This document shows, piece after piece, positions 37,434 to 48,236 of a stretch of DNA of 64,000 bases. Source of the DNA: Sclerurus mexicanus (Eukaryota > Chordata > Aves > Passeriformes > Furnariidae); NCBI GenBank assembly GCA_013396755.1, contig VWZF01002257.1, forward strand, positions 122,386 to 186,385. The letters run 5' to 3'. The notes under the pieces were generated by a model. That model saw only the letters and a program-made list of their open reading frames with translations. It made no database searches and had not been told where the DNA came from. Position numbers and translations under genes: made by a program. Positions within the stretch are counted from its first letter, which is position 1, and every line of letters begins with the position of its first letter.

Positions 37434-37514
37434 GATGCATCGTCCTATTCATCCAATTCTCTGCCCCTCTCTTCCCCTCTTAGCAAGACCCCAAAATAAC
37501 TATCTGAGCAGAAA

Positions 37515-38790
37515 TAAGATGTTTTGAGCAATGCCCGTTTTGAAAAAGTCAAGTTGTCAGACCGCAAACTTCCAGTTTGGAGAAAAAACAAGCTGTCTGA
37601 CCCTAAAATTCCCATTTGAAAGAACTCCAGTTGTTAGGACTCCAAATCCTTATTTATACACAAATAAGCCTCTGGACCCTAAAATGGCCTTTTGAAAACA
37701 AACAAGCAAACAAAACCCAAACCAAAGCAAAGCAAACAAATAAACCCCAAGAAAACTCCACAAAAAGCCAAAAATAAAACAGGCAGCCAGACCCCAAATC
37801 CCAATTTGAGGAAAACCCAGCTGTCAGAACCCTAAATCCCCCTTTTGCAAAAATAAACCAGACCCCAAAATCTCCATCTGAGTAAAACCAGGCCATTAAA
37901 CCCCAAAATGTCCTATTTGGAAAAAAACCCAAACAAACCCAGCTACCAGATCCCCAAAATCCCTGTTAGAGCAAAAACAAGCTGTCGGACACTCAAACCC
38001 CTATTTGTGCAAAATCGAGCCATTAGACCCCCAAACCCCTGTTTGAATAAAAGCAGGCTGTGAGATCCCAAACCCCTATTTGAGAGAACCCAACTGCTGG
38101 GATGCAAAAATCCCCGTTTGAGCCAAAACAAGTCACCACACCCAGGCTCCCAGTTGAGCAAACAGAAGCCATCAGACCCCAAAATCCTTATTTGAAGAAA
38201 AACCCAAAAACTTAATTGCTGGATGCCTTGAGCCCCTAAATTCCTCATTTGAACAAAGCCAATCATTCGGACCTCAAAATTCCATATTTGAAAAAAACCA
38301 CGTGCCTGGTCCCCAAATCCCCTTTTGAGCAAGACCAAGCAATCAAACCCCAAAATCCCCATCTGAGCAAAATCGAGCTTTCAGATCCCCAAATTCCTAG
38401 TTGTGCAAAAACAACCCATCAGACCCCAAAATCCCCATTTGAAAATAAGAAAGCCAGTCAGACCTCAAATCCCAATTTCAGGAAAACCCAGCTGGGACAC
38501 CCCAAATCCCTATTTGAGCAAAACCAAGCTTTCAGATCCTACAATTCTCTATTTGGGAAAACCAAAACCAAAACCAAACGAGCAGTCAGAGCCCCAAAAT
38601 CCCATTTGAGCAAAACAAGGAATCCCACCTGAAATCTTTAACTGTGCAAAAACAACCCGTCAGACCCCAAATTCCCCATCTGAAAAGAAGAAAGCCAGTC
38701 AGACCCCAAATCCCTGTTTCGGGAAAACCCAGCTGCGAGACCCCAAACCGCACATCTGAGCAAAACCAAGCCCAGTTCCCTCCCCGTTTG
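37515..38790. repeat. Degenerate 38-39-bp minisatellite, about 30 copies
   Basis: A core 'cagaccccaaaatcccyattt' followed by 'gagcaaaaycaagctgt' recurs with spacing mostly near 38-39 bases (for example 38347, 38386, 38421, 38460, 38498 and 38537) and a few larger gaps. Copies differ a lot, so the array is old. Open frames through it on both strands (139 codons minus, 127 plus) are products of the repeat. The array stops where a CpG-rich segment begins. Confidence 0.93.
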
Positions 38791-39060
38791 AGCGGGACGG
38801 AGCCGCCGCTGCCCAAAATCCCGGGCGCAGGTGGGCACAAAGAGTTAAAGTCCGTGGCCAATCCCACCGAGCGAAGGGCAGCCCTTGGCCCCGGCCCAGC
38901 AGCAGGTTGTTCTCTCTGCAGGTATTATTTCGGAGTTGTTGTTTTCCCCGAGATACCACGCGGGGAAACAATGGATTTTGGATTTGGCGGAGGATGGGGA
39001 GCTGCAGGACGCACCCCTGGGCTGCCCAGGTAAATCCCGGTGCGTTCCGGCTCTTTGCGG
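38770..39060 (+). promoter_or_regulatory. CpG-rich candidate promoter / 5' exon
   Basis: I count roughly twenty CpG in this stretch, far above the flanks. It has an NF-Y-like CCAAT box (38858-38862). A good acceptor (ttctctctgcag ending at 38921) and a donor-like CAG|GTAAAT at 39029/39030 bound a 108-nt segment that could be a 5' UTR exon of LZTS3, about 11 kb before its coding exon 1. There is no transcript support. Confidence 0.35.
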
Positions 39061-39135
39061 GGAGTTTTCCCTTCCTCTCCTTCCCCCCTCCTCTCGCTGG
39101 GTGTCTTTGTTTGGGGCCAGGCAGGGGAACAAAGC

Positions 39136-39290
39136 GGGTTTTGGTGGATTAAGTTCGGGCTGAGCTGGTGGGACCCGTCACAGGTGATTTTTTTTGGGGT
39201 GGAACGTGCCCACTGGGCTGGACTGGGAGCAGGGATGGGGTGGTGGGTTGCTCCCCACGAAGGTGGGTTGCTCAGGATGGGGAAAGCTGC
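39136..39290 (+). repeat. Diverged direct repeat, copy A
   Basis: It shares 'gctgagctggtggga', 'caggtgatttt', 'actgggctg' and 'tgggatg/gctcagg'-type blocks in the same order with 40009-40150. Minus-strand translations of both include the shared words SHQLSP and LIH. Confidence 0.65.
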
Positions 39291-40008
39291 TGTTTCCCCT
39301 CCTTTAAACCCCTGGATCCCCCTGGATCCTCCCCTGGATCCAGCTGGCAGCTCCCGGCACCGGGACCTTGCCCTGGAGTTGGGATTTGGGGCACCACTCG
39401 GGTTCAGCCGGCGGTGAGGACAAGCCACCATGGGGACTCGCTCCACGCATGGTGGTGGCCAGGGAGAAGGGGACACTTCCCGGGCTGGCTCCTCGCCCTT
39501 GAAATTCCTCAGGGTGAGTTAATGATAAATCCCGGCGGGGCTGGCGGGTGGGAGGTGGTGGCGGGTCCCCTTGTTGTGGGGACAGAGGTTTGGGGCAAGG
39601 TTTTGGGGTGGCAGAGCTGATTGGAACCCTGCCCGGGGTAATGGCTCATCCCAGAGGGTAGGATTGGCCCTTCTCCTGCAACAGCACGCCCAGGACAGGG
39701 GTCTAAATCCTGCAGGGGAGGGGCTCTGGTGACAAGGGGGGTCCTCCTGGTCCCACCACGAGGTGCTCAGGGCCAAGGGATGGAGCTGGAGCAGAGGTCA
39801 CATCAAGATCCCTGAGATTCGGGATGTGGAGATGCGTGGGGATGCTCAGGCTGATGGTGGGGTGCCAGGCAAGGGATGCAGCTCCGTGCTGGGGGGGCTT
39901 CCAGGGCCAGCAGCACCGTGCAATGACCCAGGAGTTCCACCTTCCCCACGGCATCAGGGAGCACCGTGGGGTCAGCTGGGAACAGCTGCTCTCCAGCCAC
40001 ATCACCAA
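39291..40008. other. Non-coding spacer, GC-rich
   Basis: A GGATCC-rich stretch (about 39312-39345) and no recognisable gene, lying between two diverged direct repeats. Confidence 0.5.
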
Positions 40009-40150
40009 GGGGTTTTTCGTGGATAAGTGCAGGGCTGAGCTGGTGGGACACTCTGCAGGTGATTTTTAGGGATGGGATGCACCCCCTGGGCTGTTTTTGC
40101 ACCGGGGGCGTTGGAGCAGAGATGGGATGCTCAGGGTGGGGAAGGCTCAC
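40009..40150 (+). repeat. Diverged direct repeat, copy B
   Basis: See copy A at 39136-39290. The order of shared blocks is kept but the sequences have diverged and carry small insertions and deletions. Confidence 0.65.
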
Positions 40151-41586
40151 CCTGGATCCAGTAGAATCCCCTTAACAAGGGGAAACTGGGGCACACAGGG
40201 CTGGGATGACCCCAAGTGGTCCAAGCCATGGCATGGAGCATCCCAGACCCTCAGCCCCACAGCCAGCACCGAGGCTGCTCCATCAAACTGCCCTTGCCCT
40301 AGACTGAGTGAGTTCAGGGAGTTTTCCTCATCCACCCAAGCCAGTGTTTTCTGGGCAGTGGTTGCCACTGGGGACAGTGACACAACCAGCACTGAGCATC
40401 TCCTGGGAGCAGTCACAAGGGCGGGTGGGCGCAGGTGAGACCATGGCCTAACCCTTCCTGATGGACACCTGGGATTTGGGATGGCAGTTTAGGCTGAGCT
40501 TGAAACCATCCTGTCCCATTGGCACTGTGCTCCTTGGGATGGTGGGGACAGACAGGGCATGTCATGGAGAATCCCTCCTATCAGCCCTCAGATGCATCCT
40601 GAGGGATGCCAGCCTGGATCCAAATCCAGGGCTCTGACAGCAGACGGGGGAAAGGGGGGGATAATTCCCCTGAGGATGAGGACCCTTGTCAGGTAACACA
40701 GGTAGACAGCCCCAGTGTGGCTTGCCAAAACCTCCATGGCAGGATCATTCCTGGTGGAAGGGACCTCGAGGGATCTCCCTGCTCAAAGCAGACCGAGCTG
40801 TGACACCAGACCGAGCTGTGACACCAGATCCTGCTTGGTCCATTCAGGGCTTGAAGTCCTCCGAGGGTGGAGACTAAAAAGCCTCCCTGGACCCGTGTAC
40901 AAACTTCAGAACACGTTGTCACATCTCAGTGTCACCTGCTGAGGCTCCTCTGGGACTTTGCCCACCTCGCTGCAGCCTCCAGAATGATTTTGTATTTCTT
41001 TCCTTACTGGGGAAAGATCGGTGCAGCCTGCCAAGTGCTTAGCTTTTAATTCCACACCTTTGCCTGCTTTTTTTTTTTTTATTTTAATTTTTTTGTGTTT
41101 TTTCGGATCCAGAAAATCGTGTGGGTTAAAACTGGGAACACCCTGAGAGGAGCCGCGGTGGAGGTGGACTTGGGACAGGCAGAGCAGCTTGTTCTGGGTG
41201 AGCAATGGCAATGCCCAGATTGATTTATTGATGATTTCGCTGTCCACAGAGGGGTTTCCAGGCAGCTGCAGGGGCGGGGTGTTCATTCCAGGAGCACTCT
41301 CAGGGAGCAGGGAGGGAAGGAGGACAAGCAGGACGTGGAGCCAAGTCCATGTGCAGGCTGTGCTCGTGCTTTGCCACGATTCCACCCCCGCCACTTCCTG
41401 GGGGACAGCGAGGGGTGGCAGTGGACTGTGTCCCTTCAACACGGCGAGTGACTGAGGAGGAAAACTGATAGCAAAGAGGGAGGATTGGCCAGGGAAGGTG
41501 GAGCAGGCTGCACTGTTCAGGCTTTGTGGGGGAGAACAATGGGGCCTTTATTGGGGAAAGGAGGTGGCTGCTGGCAGGGATGGTTT
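40151..41586. other. Non-coding DNA, no gene seen
   Basis: It has a perfect 18-bp doublet (unit agaccgagctgtgacacc, 40790-40825) and a T-rich tract (about 41069-41104). No gene is supported. Confidence 0.5.
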
Positions 41587-42200
41587 GGTACACAGAGTGT
41601 CCCTTGGCCAGATAGGGGGAAAGGGCACTGGGATGTGGGATGGGACAGTTGGGTACCCGATGTCCCCTTGCCAGCTGGGGGAACAGGGAACTGGGACATG
41701 GGGTGGGACAGTTTGGTTCTCAGTGTGTCCCTTGGCTAGCTGGGGGAACAGGGAACTGGGACATGGGATGGGATAGTTTGGTACCCAGTGTGTCCCTTGG
41801 CTAGCTGGGGAACAGGGAACTGGGGCATGGGATGTGGGATGGGATAGTTTGGTACCCAGTGTGTCCCTCAGCCAGCTGGGGGAACAGGGAACTGGGACAT
41901 GGGATGGAACAGGTTTGTAACCAGTGTATCCCTTGGCCAGCTGAGGGGCAGGGAAATGGACAGTTTGGAAGCCATCATGTCCTTTGGCCAGAATGTGAGA
42001 CAAGAACCAGAGAGAGACATGGGATGGGACACGTTGGTACCCACAGTGTCCCTTGGCCAGCAGGTGGGACAAGGAATGGGGACATGGGATAGACGGGTTG
42101 GTACCCAGAATGTCCCTTATCCACAGCTGTAGGAAACTGGGAAATGGGAGATGAGACAGGGGATGGGGCAGTTTGGCACCAAACATATCCTTGGGTGCTG
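41587..42200 (+). repeat. Degenerate ~64-bp minisatellite, about 10 copies
   Basis: The core 'ggtacccagtgtgtcccttgg' (with variation), then 'ccagctgggggaacaggga' and 'actgggacatgggatgggac', recurs near 41597, 41659, 41723, 41789, 41860, 41924, 41977, 42045, 42109 and 42185. Spacing varies from 53 to 76. The 212-codon minus-strand frame is a by-product of the array. Confidence 0.93.
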
Positions 42201-43499
42201 GGGCTCATCCCAAGGTGTCACAACAAGCCCCACAAGCGCTGACATGACTCTCCTTGACGTGGGCGTCGATTCATGGCCACCCCTCCCAAATCCTTTGTCA
42301 ACGGGAATTGCAGTGGGTGGTTTTTGGGAGCACGTTGGCTGGTTCCGGTGACCCCGGGGACCCTCACGGATAAGATTGAGGAGCATCCCATGCTATGAAC
42401 ATCCCACCTGCTCCAGACCTTGGCAGACATGCTTTGGGGATGGAGGAATCGGTCATCCCGAGGGCTCTGCCTGGGCAGCTCAGCCAGAGCTCCCCCGAAG
42501 AGCCGCCTGGGTCTTTTCATCTCATCTCTTTTGTTTCAGGCTTATTATGTAAATAGCTGCTGCGGCCCCCATAATGAGAAAGGAGTTTCCCAGAATACAA
42601 AAAGCTGTAATTATCTCATTAGCAGGCGGAAAGGAAAAGGAAATGTTTCTAAGCCGCTGGCTTTTATTTCCCACAGCAGCCTGAGGAAGAGCAGCCCCTG
42701 GAGCGGGGACCTGCCTGCCCCCAACCCTGCCACCCCCACCCGATGCTTCCACATTTTCAGGAGGGAAGAGCAGAGCGTGGTCCTCGTGTCCCAGAAATAG
42801 GCTTGTACTGGGAGGGCACACAGCTTTGAACTGGGCCCAGTTATCCGGAGGATGCTGCGGGTCCCTGCAAGGATGCTCTCAGATGCTGGGCCAGGTGTTC
42901 TGGGAAAGGGGTGGACGAGATGGTCCCCATCTTCCCAACTTGGAGGTTCCTCGGTAGGATTCCCAAGCCGGGATGGTAGCACGGAGCTTCAGGGGGATTT
43001 CTGTGGCCGCACGCCTGCGGCAGAGTATGACGGAAATAGCCTTAGGATACGTGGAGGTTGCTCCCAGGAGAAGTCGTGTAGGATGGCTTTGGTGTTGCTT
43101 TGCTCTCTGAACTCAGGCATTCCTTGCTTCCAGCTAAACAGGGCTACAAAGGTCCCTGCAAAGCGCCCCGGGCTGCAGGCGGGAGCTGCTGCTCGCTGAG
43201 GTCTCCAAAACCCTTTTCTGGAGGAGTTTGCTCCTGCCCACGCTCTGTTCCTCAGCCCTGATCGTGGCACAGGGTGGTTTCATCCAGGAACACCCCCAAG
43301 CCCTTTTCCCCAGGGCTCATCTCGATCCTCTCTCCACCCAGCCTGCCCTTGTGCTTGGGATTGCCCCGACCCAGGTGCAGGACCTGCAGGAGCTCCCAAA
43401 CCACGGGGTCTTCCGATGAGAAAACAACTTTCTGGTCGTTTGAACCTGAAAATCCAACCCCAGAGTTTATCCGTAGCCCAGCAGCAATCAGGGAACCCC
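42201..43499. other. Non-coding DNA, no gene seen
   Basis: It contains a conserved-looking AT-rich stretch (42515-42690). No gene is supported. Confidence 0.5.
42515..42690. promoter_or_regulatory. Candidate conserved non-coding element
   Basis: It contains 'ttattatgtaaatag', 'cataatgag', 'gtaattatctcattagc' and a purine-rich tail, with several homeodomain/POU-like cores and no repeat structure, standing out from the GC-rich neighbourhood. Function is inferred from composition only. Confidence 0.3.
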
Positions 43500-43600
43500 T
43501 GAATGGTTCAGGTTGGAGGGACCACTGGAGGTCACCTCCTCCAACCTCCCTGCTCACGCAGGGAACCCTGGAGCGCGTTACTCGGGATTGTGGCCAGAAG
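43500..43600 (-). mobile_element. CR1 LINE 3'-end fragment (old)
   Basis: 'aatggttcaggttggaggga', 'ccactggaggtcacctcctc', 'caacctccctgctcacgcag' and a degraded 'gcgttactcgggattgtgg' follow the reverse CR1 3' end order. Confidence 0.75.
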
Positions 43601-43942
43601 TAAATCCAGACATAAATCCTTTGCACAGAGGGATGGAAAATGTGCAGACGGGCAGCAAACCCATGGCCCAGGAGGTGTCTGAAGGTGGCTACAAGAACTT
43701 GACCCTCCAACCTGCCTTCCTGAGTTTGCTTTTCATCCTTGAACAGGGGGAAAGCTATCTCAAATAGCAATGGTCCCATGCCCTTCAGCAGGGATAAATG
43801 GGAAAAGAGAGGTTTGTGTCCCAGGGAAGCAGCAAGAGTTGTTCTTCTGACTTCATTTGGCTTTTGGTTGTGGAAAAAGCTTGTGGTTGGGGGGCCTGAG
43901 ATTTGCAATTTTTTTGCAGGCAGGTTCAAGTGTGTTTGTGAG

Positions 43943-44090
43943 TATTTCAGGATGCTGGAGTGGGGGGAAAGGAGTTGGAGGAGGTGCAGAAAAGGGACAC
44001 AAGAATTACTTGAGGGCTGGAAGAAATGCCTGTGAGAGACAAGAAAAGCTCATTCTGTTCCCCTCTTCAGCCTGAGCAACTTGAGAAGGG
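43943..44090 (+). mobile_element. CR1 LINE fragment, part 1
   Basis: 'gaggtgcagaaaagggacac', 'aagaattacttgagggctgg' and 'ctcttcagcctgagcaactt' match the CR1 region upstream of the 3' end, in plus orientation. It is probably the 5' part of the same insertion as 44299-44618. Confidence 0.7.
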
Positions 44091-44298
44091 CGTAGGAGAA
44101 AAGGAGGTGCTGGTGGGAGGGGAGCTGTGATGTCCCTGCCTCTGGAATCAATCCCAGTGCAGGTGCTCTCAGCCACGTTTGGGGCCAGCATGGCCGCAAG
44201 GAGGTGACACGTGGTGGCCTGTGACACACAGGAGGCACAGGAGTAGCTGAATGGTCTTTTTGGAGGTTGTGATGTGCATGGAGAGCCTGAGGGCTGTT

Positions 44299-44618
44299 TG
44301 CTCAGCCCGGAGAAGAAGAGGGATGGGATTTCAAGCTGCATCTGAAACTAAGAGGACAAGAGGAAACAGCCTCAGCTTGCACCATAGAGGTTTAGGTTGG
44401 ATATTAGGGAAAATGTCTTCATGGAAAGGGCTGTCAGACATTGGAACAGGCTGCCCAGGGCAGGGGTGGAGTGCCCATCCCTGGAGGGATTTCAAAGCTG
44501 TGTGGATGTGGCACTTGGGGACACGGGTCAGTGGTGGCCTTGGCAGTGCTGAGGGGAATGGTTGGACTGGATGATCTGAGAGGGCTTTTCCAACCCCAAT
44601 GATCCAGTGATTCTAGGA
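44299..44618 (+). mobile_element. CR1 LINE fragment, part 2 with 3' end
   Basis: 'cccggagaagaagagg', 'ggtttaggttggatattagg', 'ggaacaggctgcccagggc', 'gtggatgtggcacttgggg' and 'ggttggactggatgatctg' lead to 'ccaatgatccagtgattcta'. About 200 bases of unrelated sequence separate it from part 1. Confidence 0.92.
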
Positions 44619-45911
44619 TATACTGGCCGACTGCAATTGCAGGTCTGGTGCTTCAGTGGTGGTTTTTCTCCAGGGCTCGTTAATGCTTCACTGGACACAG
44701 GTGGTTTTGCTCCCTACAGGATCTGCTGTCTTCTCACTGCTGATCTATTACTAACCCATTACTGCCCTCTCCTCCCCACGTATCTTCCTGGTAAAAGCTG
44801 AAATTATCACAGCAATTTTTCTTTTCCCAGCTTTTTATTCCCTTTCTAACCTGTCCCACCATCCCAGGACACGCTGCCTTTTTTTCCTCCAGCCAAACCA
44901 GCTCCTTGGCACTGCTGCCAACAGACTGGCAGAGCCACCAGAGCCCCTAAACACAGGGCAGGTGCAGGTCCTGCCCACCCAAAAAAAACCCCCACCTAAA
45001 CAAAGCATGTTTTTATGGTGTCTGTAATTGCTTGCTCGTTAAAACCGGGGCAAACAAAACCTGCCTGTTGGAGGTCATGGGCACACCTGTTACCACAGTT
45101 GGTGCGGAGGGGGAATTTTTGACCTTCAGATGCCTTTGTTGCCCGTCCTGCCAGTCCCACATGCCTGGGATGGTGCGTGTGCCAAGGCACTGCCTTGCTC
45201 TGGGGCTCTTTGCTGGAGCTCTCCCTGCCCGGGACCGCTGATTGATTTCCCTCTCGCGTGGCACAGTGCCCAGGTATGTCTGTCTGTCTGTCTCCCAAAG
45301 GTGTTTGTTACGAGAGTGTTAACAATTAACCTACTCAGGCAGAAACAGAGCCAGGCCCCTCTAATTTAGTCTTCGTTAACCATTCAGCTGCCTCTCTGAA
45401 AGTGGTTTTTCTGCTGTTTCACCGGAAGGCACTCGCTAAGTCAATTTGGATGAAGCAAGTGGGAAGGCACAGTTGTTATCGTACAAATTATTGTATTTAC
45501 AGTAGGAGGGGGACCTTGGTAAGAGGTGGCCGTGAAGAGTTTAACCACCACAGCTGGGGGAAAAGGACGTTTCACCTCAGATTTTCTGCATCAGGCGTTA
45601 AAATATTGCTGTCAAGAGGCCACTGTGGTTGGGTGGGATGGAGTGTGTGAAGTCGCTTTCTCCCTGGTCAGAGAAGGCTGGCTGCACCTGGGTGAGGTGC
45701 TGGCGGGGAGATGTCTACCAGGAAGACAGGCACACAAAAGGAGCTCTTTTCAGCTTTTATTAATGCAGTAACTCTGGGCAATGTGAACTCAGCTCAGTGT
45801 TTGTTCTGGAAGGGTTTTCCTCTCCTTTGTGTCCACAGAAAGTCCCTTCACTTGGATTCCTGTTGTAACCACGGGGCTCTGGGGGGCTGGAGTGAGGGCA
45901 GAGCTTGGCTC
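44619..45911. other. Non-coding DNA, no gene seen
   Basis: A short (TGTC)n run near 45278-45293 and otherwise unremarkable sequence. No gene is supported. Confidence 0.5.
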
Positions 45912-46096
45912 TGTGGCTGGCTGGCTGGCTGGATGGCTGGACGGATGGCTGGACGGACGGACGGACGGACGGACGGACGGACGGACGGACGGACGGACGG
46001 ACGGACGGACGGACGGACGGACGGACGGACGGACGGACGGACGGACGGACGGACGGACGGACGGACGGACGGACGGACGGATGGACGGACGGACGG

Positions 46097-46129
<33 letters not shown>

Positions 46130-46143
46130 CAGACGGATGGATG
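45912..46143. repeat. (GGAC)n / (GGAT)n / (GGCT)n microsatellite
   Basis: A tetranucleotide array of about 230 bases: GGCT units first, then about 32 uninterrupted GGAC units (45951-46080), then mixed GGAC and GGAT units with a single GGACAGAC variant. Six-frame translations give only repeated TDGR or SVRP peptides. Confidence 0.97.
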
Positions 46144-46602
46144 TCGCTTGGGAGTGATTTGGATAGTCCTCCTCGGGAGGTGGGATGGACCTGGTGTCTT
46201 CTGAGAGCCTGGTGAGGATGAAGACTGAGGTGGTCCTGGTGCCTTTTCCCCACTGCAGGTGCGATGTAACATCTGGAAAGATAAAAGGTCTGGAAAGGGC
46301 AGTGGCTGGCAGGTGGCTTAAAACACCTGTTTTGGTTTTCTACCTGTCTGGAGCCTCCCCACCCCATCACGGGACAGGGAAGACATTTTTGCCATTGTGA
46401 TGTTGCTTGGGGATTTCTTCCAAGCCCAGTCAAGCTGAGGATGACTCCTCTTTCCTTATAAAGAATGGACTTGGGCATGAAATGCTGGTAAAGACAAGCC
46501 ATGTGGCTTCCCTCAGCCTCCCTGTGCTCGTGGACTGCCAGTTTCTCTCACTGGGAATCACCCAGTTTTTGATTACGTTCCCATGGGAGAGAGTTAGATA
46601 TT
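46144..46602. other. Non-coding spacer
   Basis: Nothing recognisable between the tetranucleotide array and a CR1 fragment. Confidence 0.5.
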
Positions 46603-46895
46603 CTGGAATCACTGAATGGTTTTGGTTGGAAGGGACGTTAAAGATCAGCTCATTCCACTCCCCTGCCACAGGCAGAGACACTTTCCACCAGCCCAGGTTG
46701 CTCCAAGCCCTGTCCAACCTGGCCTTGGACACTTCCAGGGATCCAGGGGCAGCCACAGCTTCTCTGCCCAACCTGTGCCAGGGCCTGCCCACCCTCCCAG
46801 CCAAAGATTTCTTCCTCGTATCAAATCTAACCCTGCCCTCTGCCAGTTTAAAACCATTCCCCCTCATCCTGTCGCTACTGAGATCAAGACGTGTA
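46603..46895 (-). mobile_element. CR1 LINE 3'-end fragment
   Basis: 'ggaatcactgaatggttttg', 'gttggaagggacgttaaag', 'ttgctccaagccctgtcc', 'ggatccaggggcagcc', 'cctgccctctgccagttt' and 'ccattccccctcatcctgtc', in reverse orientation. Confidence 0.94.
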
Positions 46896-48131
46896 AGGAG
46901 AATTGCCCTGAGGAAGTTTTTAATCACACATTCCTCCAAACCTGGAAGGAGAAAAAAACGACCCTCCTGCTCTGCGCCAGAGCGTGGCAGAATTAGAAAG
47001 AACTTGATGTCACAGTTCAGCTGAGGAAGAACCTGTGTAAAACCTGCCTGGGAGCTGGAGGTGGCCAAAGGATACAAAGCCAAGACTTGTTGTTCTCAAA
47101 CAAATGGCCCTTTTTGGCGAACAAAGCCGTGCTGTGGGGGATCTGCTGGCACTCCTGGCACCTCCTTAATAACACATTTGTAAGGCTTGTCCATGCGCTC
47201 TGTTTGTCAGGCCCCGCGTTTGCAGTAAACATAAGCCAATAACAAGTTTTTTCAGACTGTTTTCTTGGATGATTCCCAGTGAAAAGAAACCGCTTGTTGT
47301 TGTGTTGGCCCTTTTTTTTTGGTTGTTGTTTTTTTCTTTTTTAAGGATCAGACTTTCCAGTGACCTCATCCTGCCCTCAGAGAGTCGATGTAAATGTGCA
47401 AATGTCACTGTGAAATTTACCCAGTGAGGGAAAGGTAACCTGGATTTCTCCTCTGCTGGCTGGGGAGCTCTGCATGGAGACAGAGCAGCCTCTGCCTTTC
47501 CCTTGTCTGGAGCTGAGCCCTTCCAGCACATCCCTCCCATGGTGGCTGGTGTCCCACAAAAAGAAGTCACAGCCTACAAAGATCCCAAAGTCACTGAAAA
47601 GCAGGTTATTCCTAAATTAGCAGAACAAAAAGTCTTCCCTTGACTAATAAAATCCAAAGGCATCGTGGGTTGAGTGTGGCTTCAGGTGGGTGGTGTCCAC
47701 ACCTTCTCATTGCTCCACAACCCAAACAAGTCTCCAGGTGCCCAGAAGGCACCTGGATTAATCCCTGGGCACTTTGCACTCACGAACTGTCACCGTGATG
47801 TTCTTTGGGAAGTGCCTTTAGGGTGTGATGGGGTCGTGAGCCTTTGAGTCCTGCTCAGTGTGTTGGAGAGAGATGTTCCCAAACGTCACACAGGGATGCG
47901 TGGCCAGACCCAGACACTTCTCGCTGCAGGTGGAGGTTTTGTCACCGGTGACTGATAAACACTTGTGTTTTGACCGCAGTGGGTCCCCACGCTGCACTGG
48001 GTGACACTTGTTTGCTCTTTGGTCTTCAGACCTCAGCCAGGGGTTGTCATGAAACATCTGTGTGGGGGGACAGGGGTGCAAACTGCAGGAAGGACCTTAG
48101 GAGGAGCTTCAAAATGTTCACTCAGTGCTCC
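46896..48131. other. Non-coding DNA, no gene seen
   Basis: A T/G-rich tract near 47310-47345. No gene is supported. Confidence 0.5.
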
Positions 48132-48236
48132 ATGGAGTCACCGAATGGTTTGGGGTGGAAGGGACCTCAGAGCCCATCCAGTTCCAACCCCCTGCCATGG
48201 GCAGGGACACCTTCCACTATCCCAGGTTGCTCATGA
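48132..48236 (-). mobile_element. CR1 LINE 3' terminus
   Basis: 'ggagtcaccgaatggtttgg', 'ggtggaagggacctcagagc', 'ccatgggcagggacacc' and 'cccaggttgctc'. Confidence 0.9.

Noticed and set aside
38249..38632. 127-codon plus-strand frame rich in Lys, Pro and Gln
   Set aside because: It is a product of the degenerate 38-39-bp minisatellite whose period is close to a multiple of three.
41548..42186. 212-codon minus-strand frame rich in Pro and Ser with internal repeats
   Set aside because: It is the reverse reading of the ~64-bp minisatellite and has no start context or domain.
45711..46502. Long repetitive frames (TDGR and SVRP repeats) across the tetranucleotide array
   Set aside because: They are translations of a (GGAC)n microsatellite; the frames exist only because a 4-bp unit read in triplets lacks stops.
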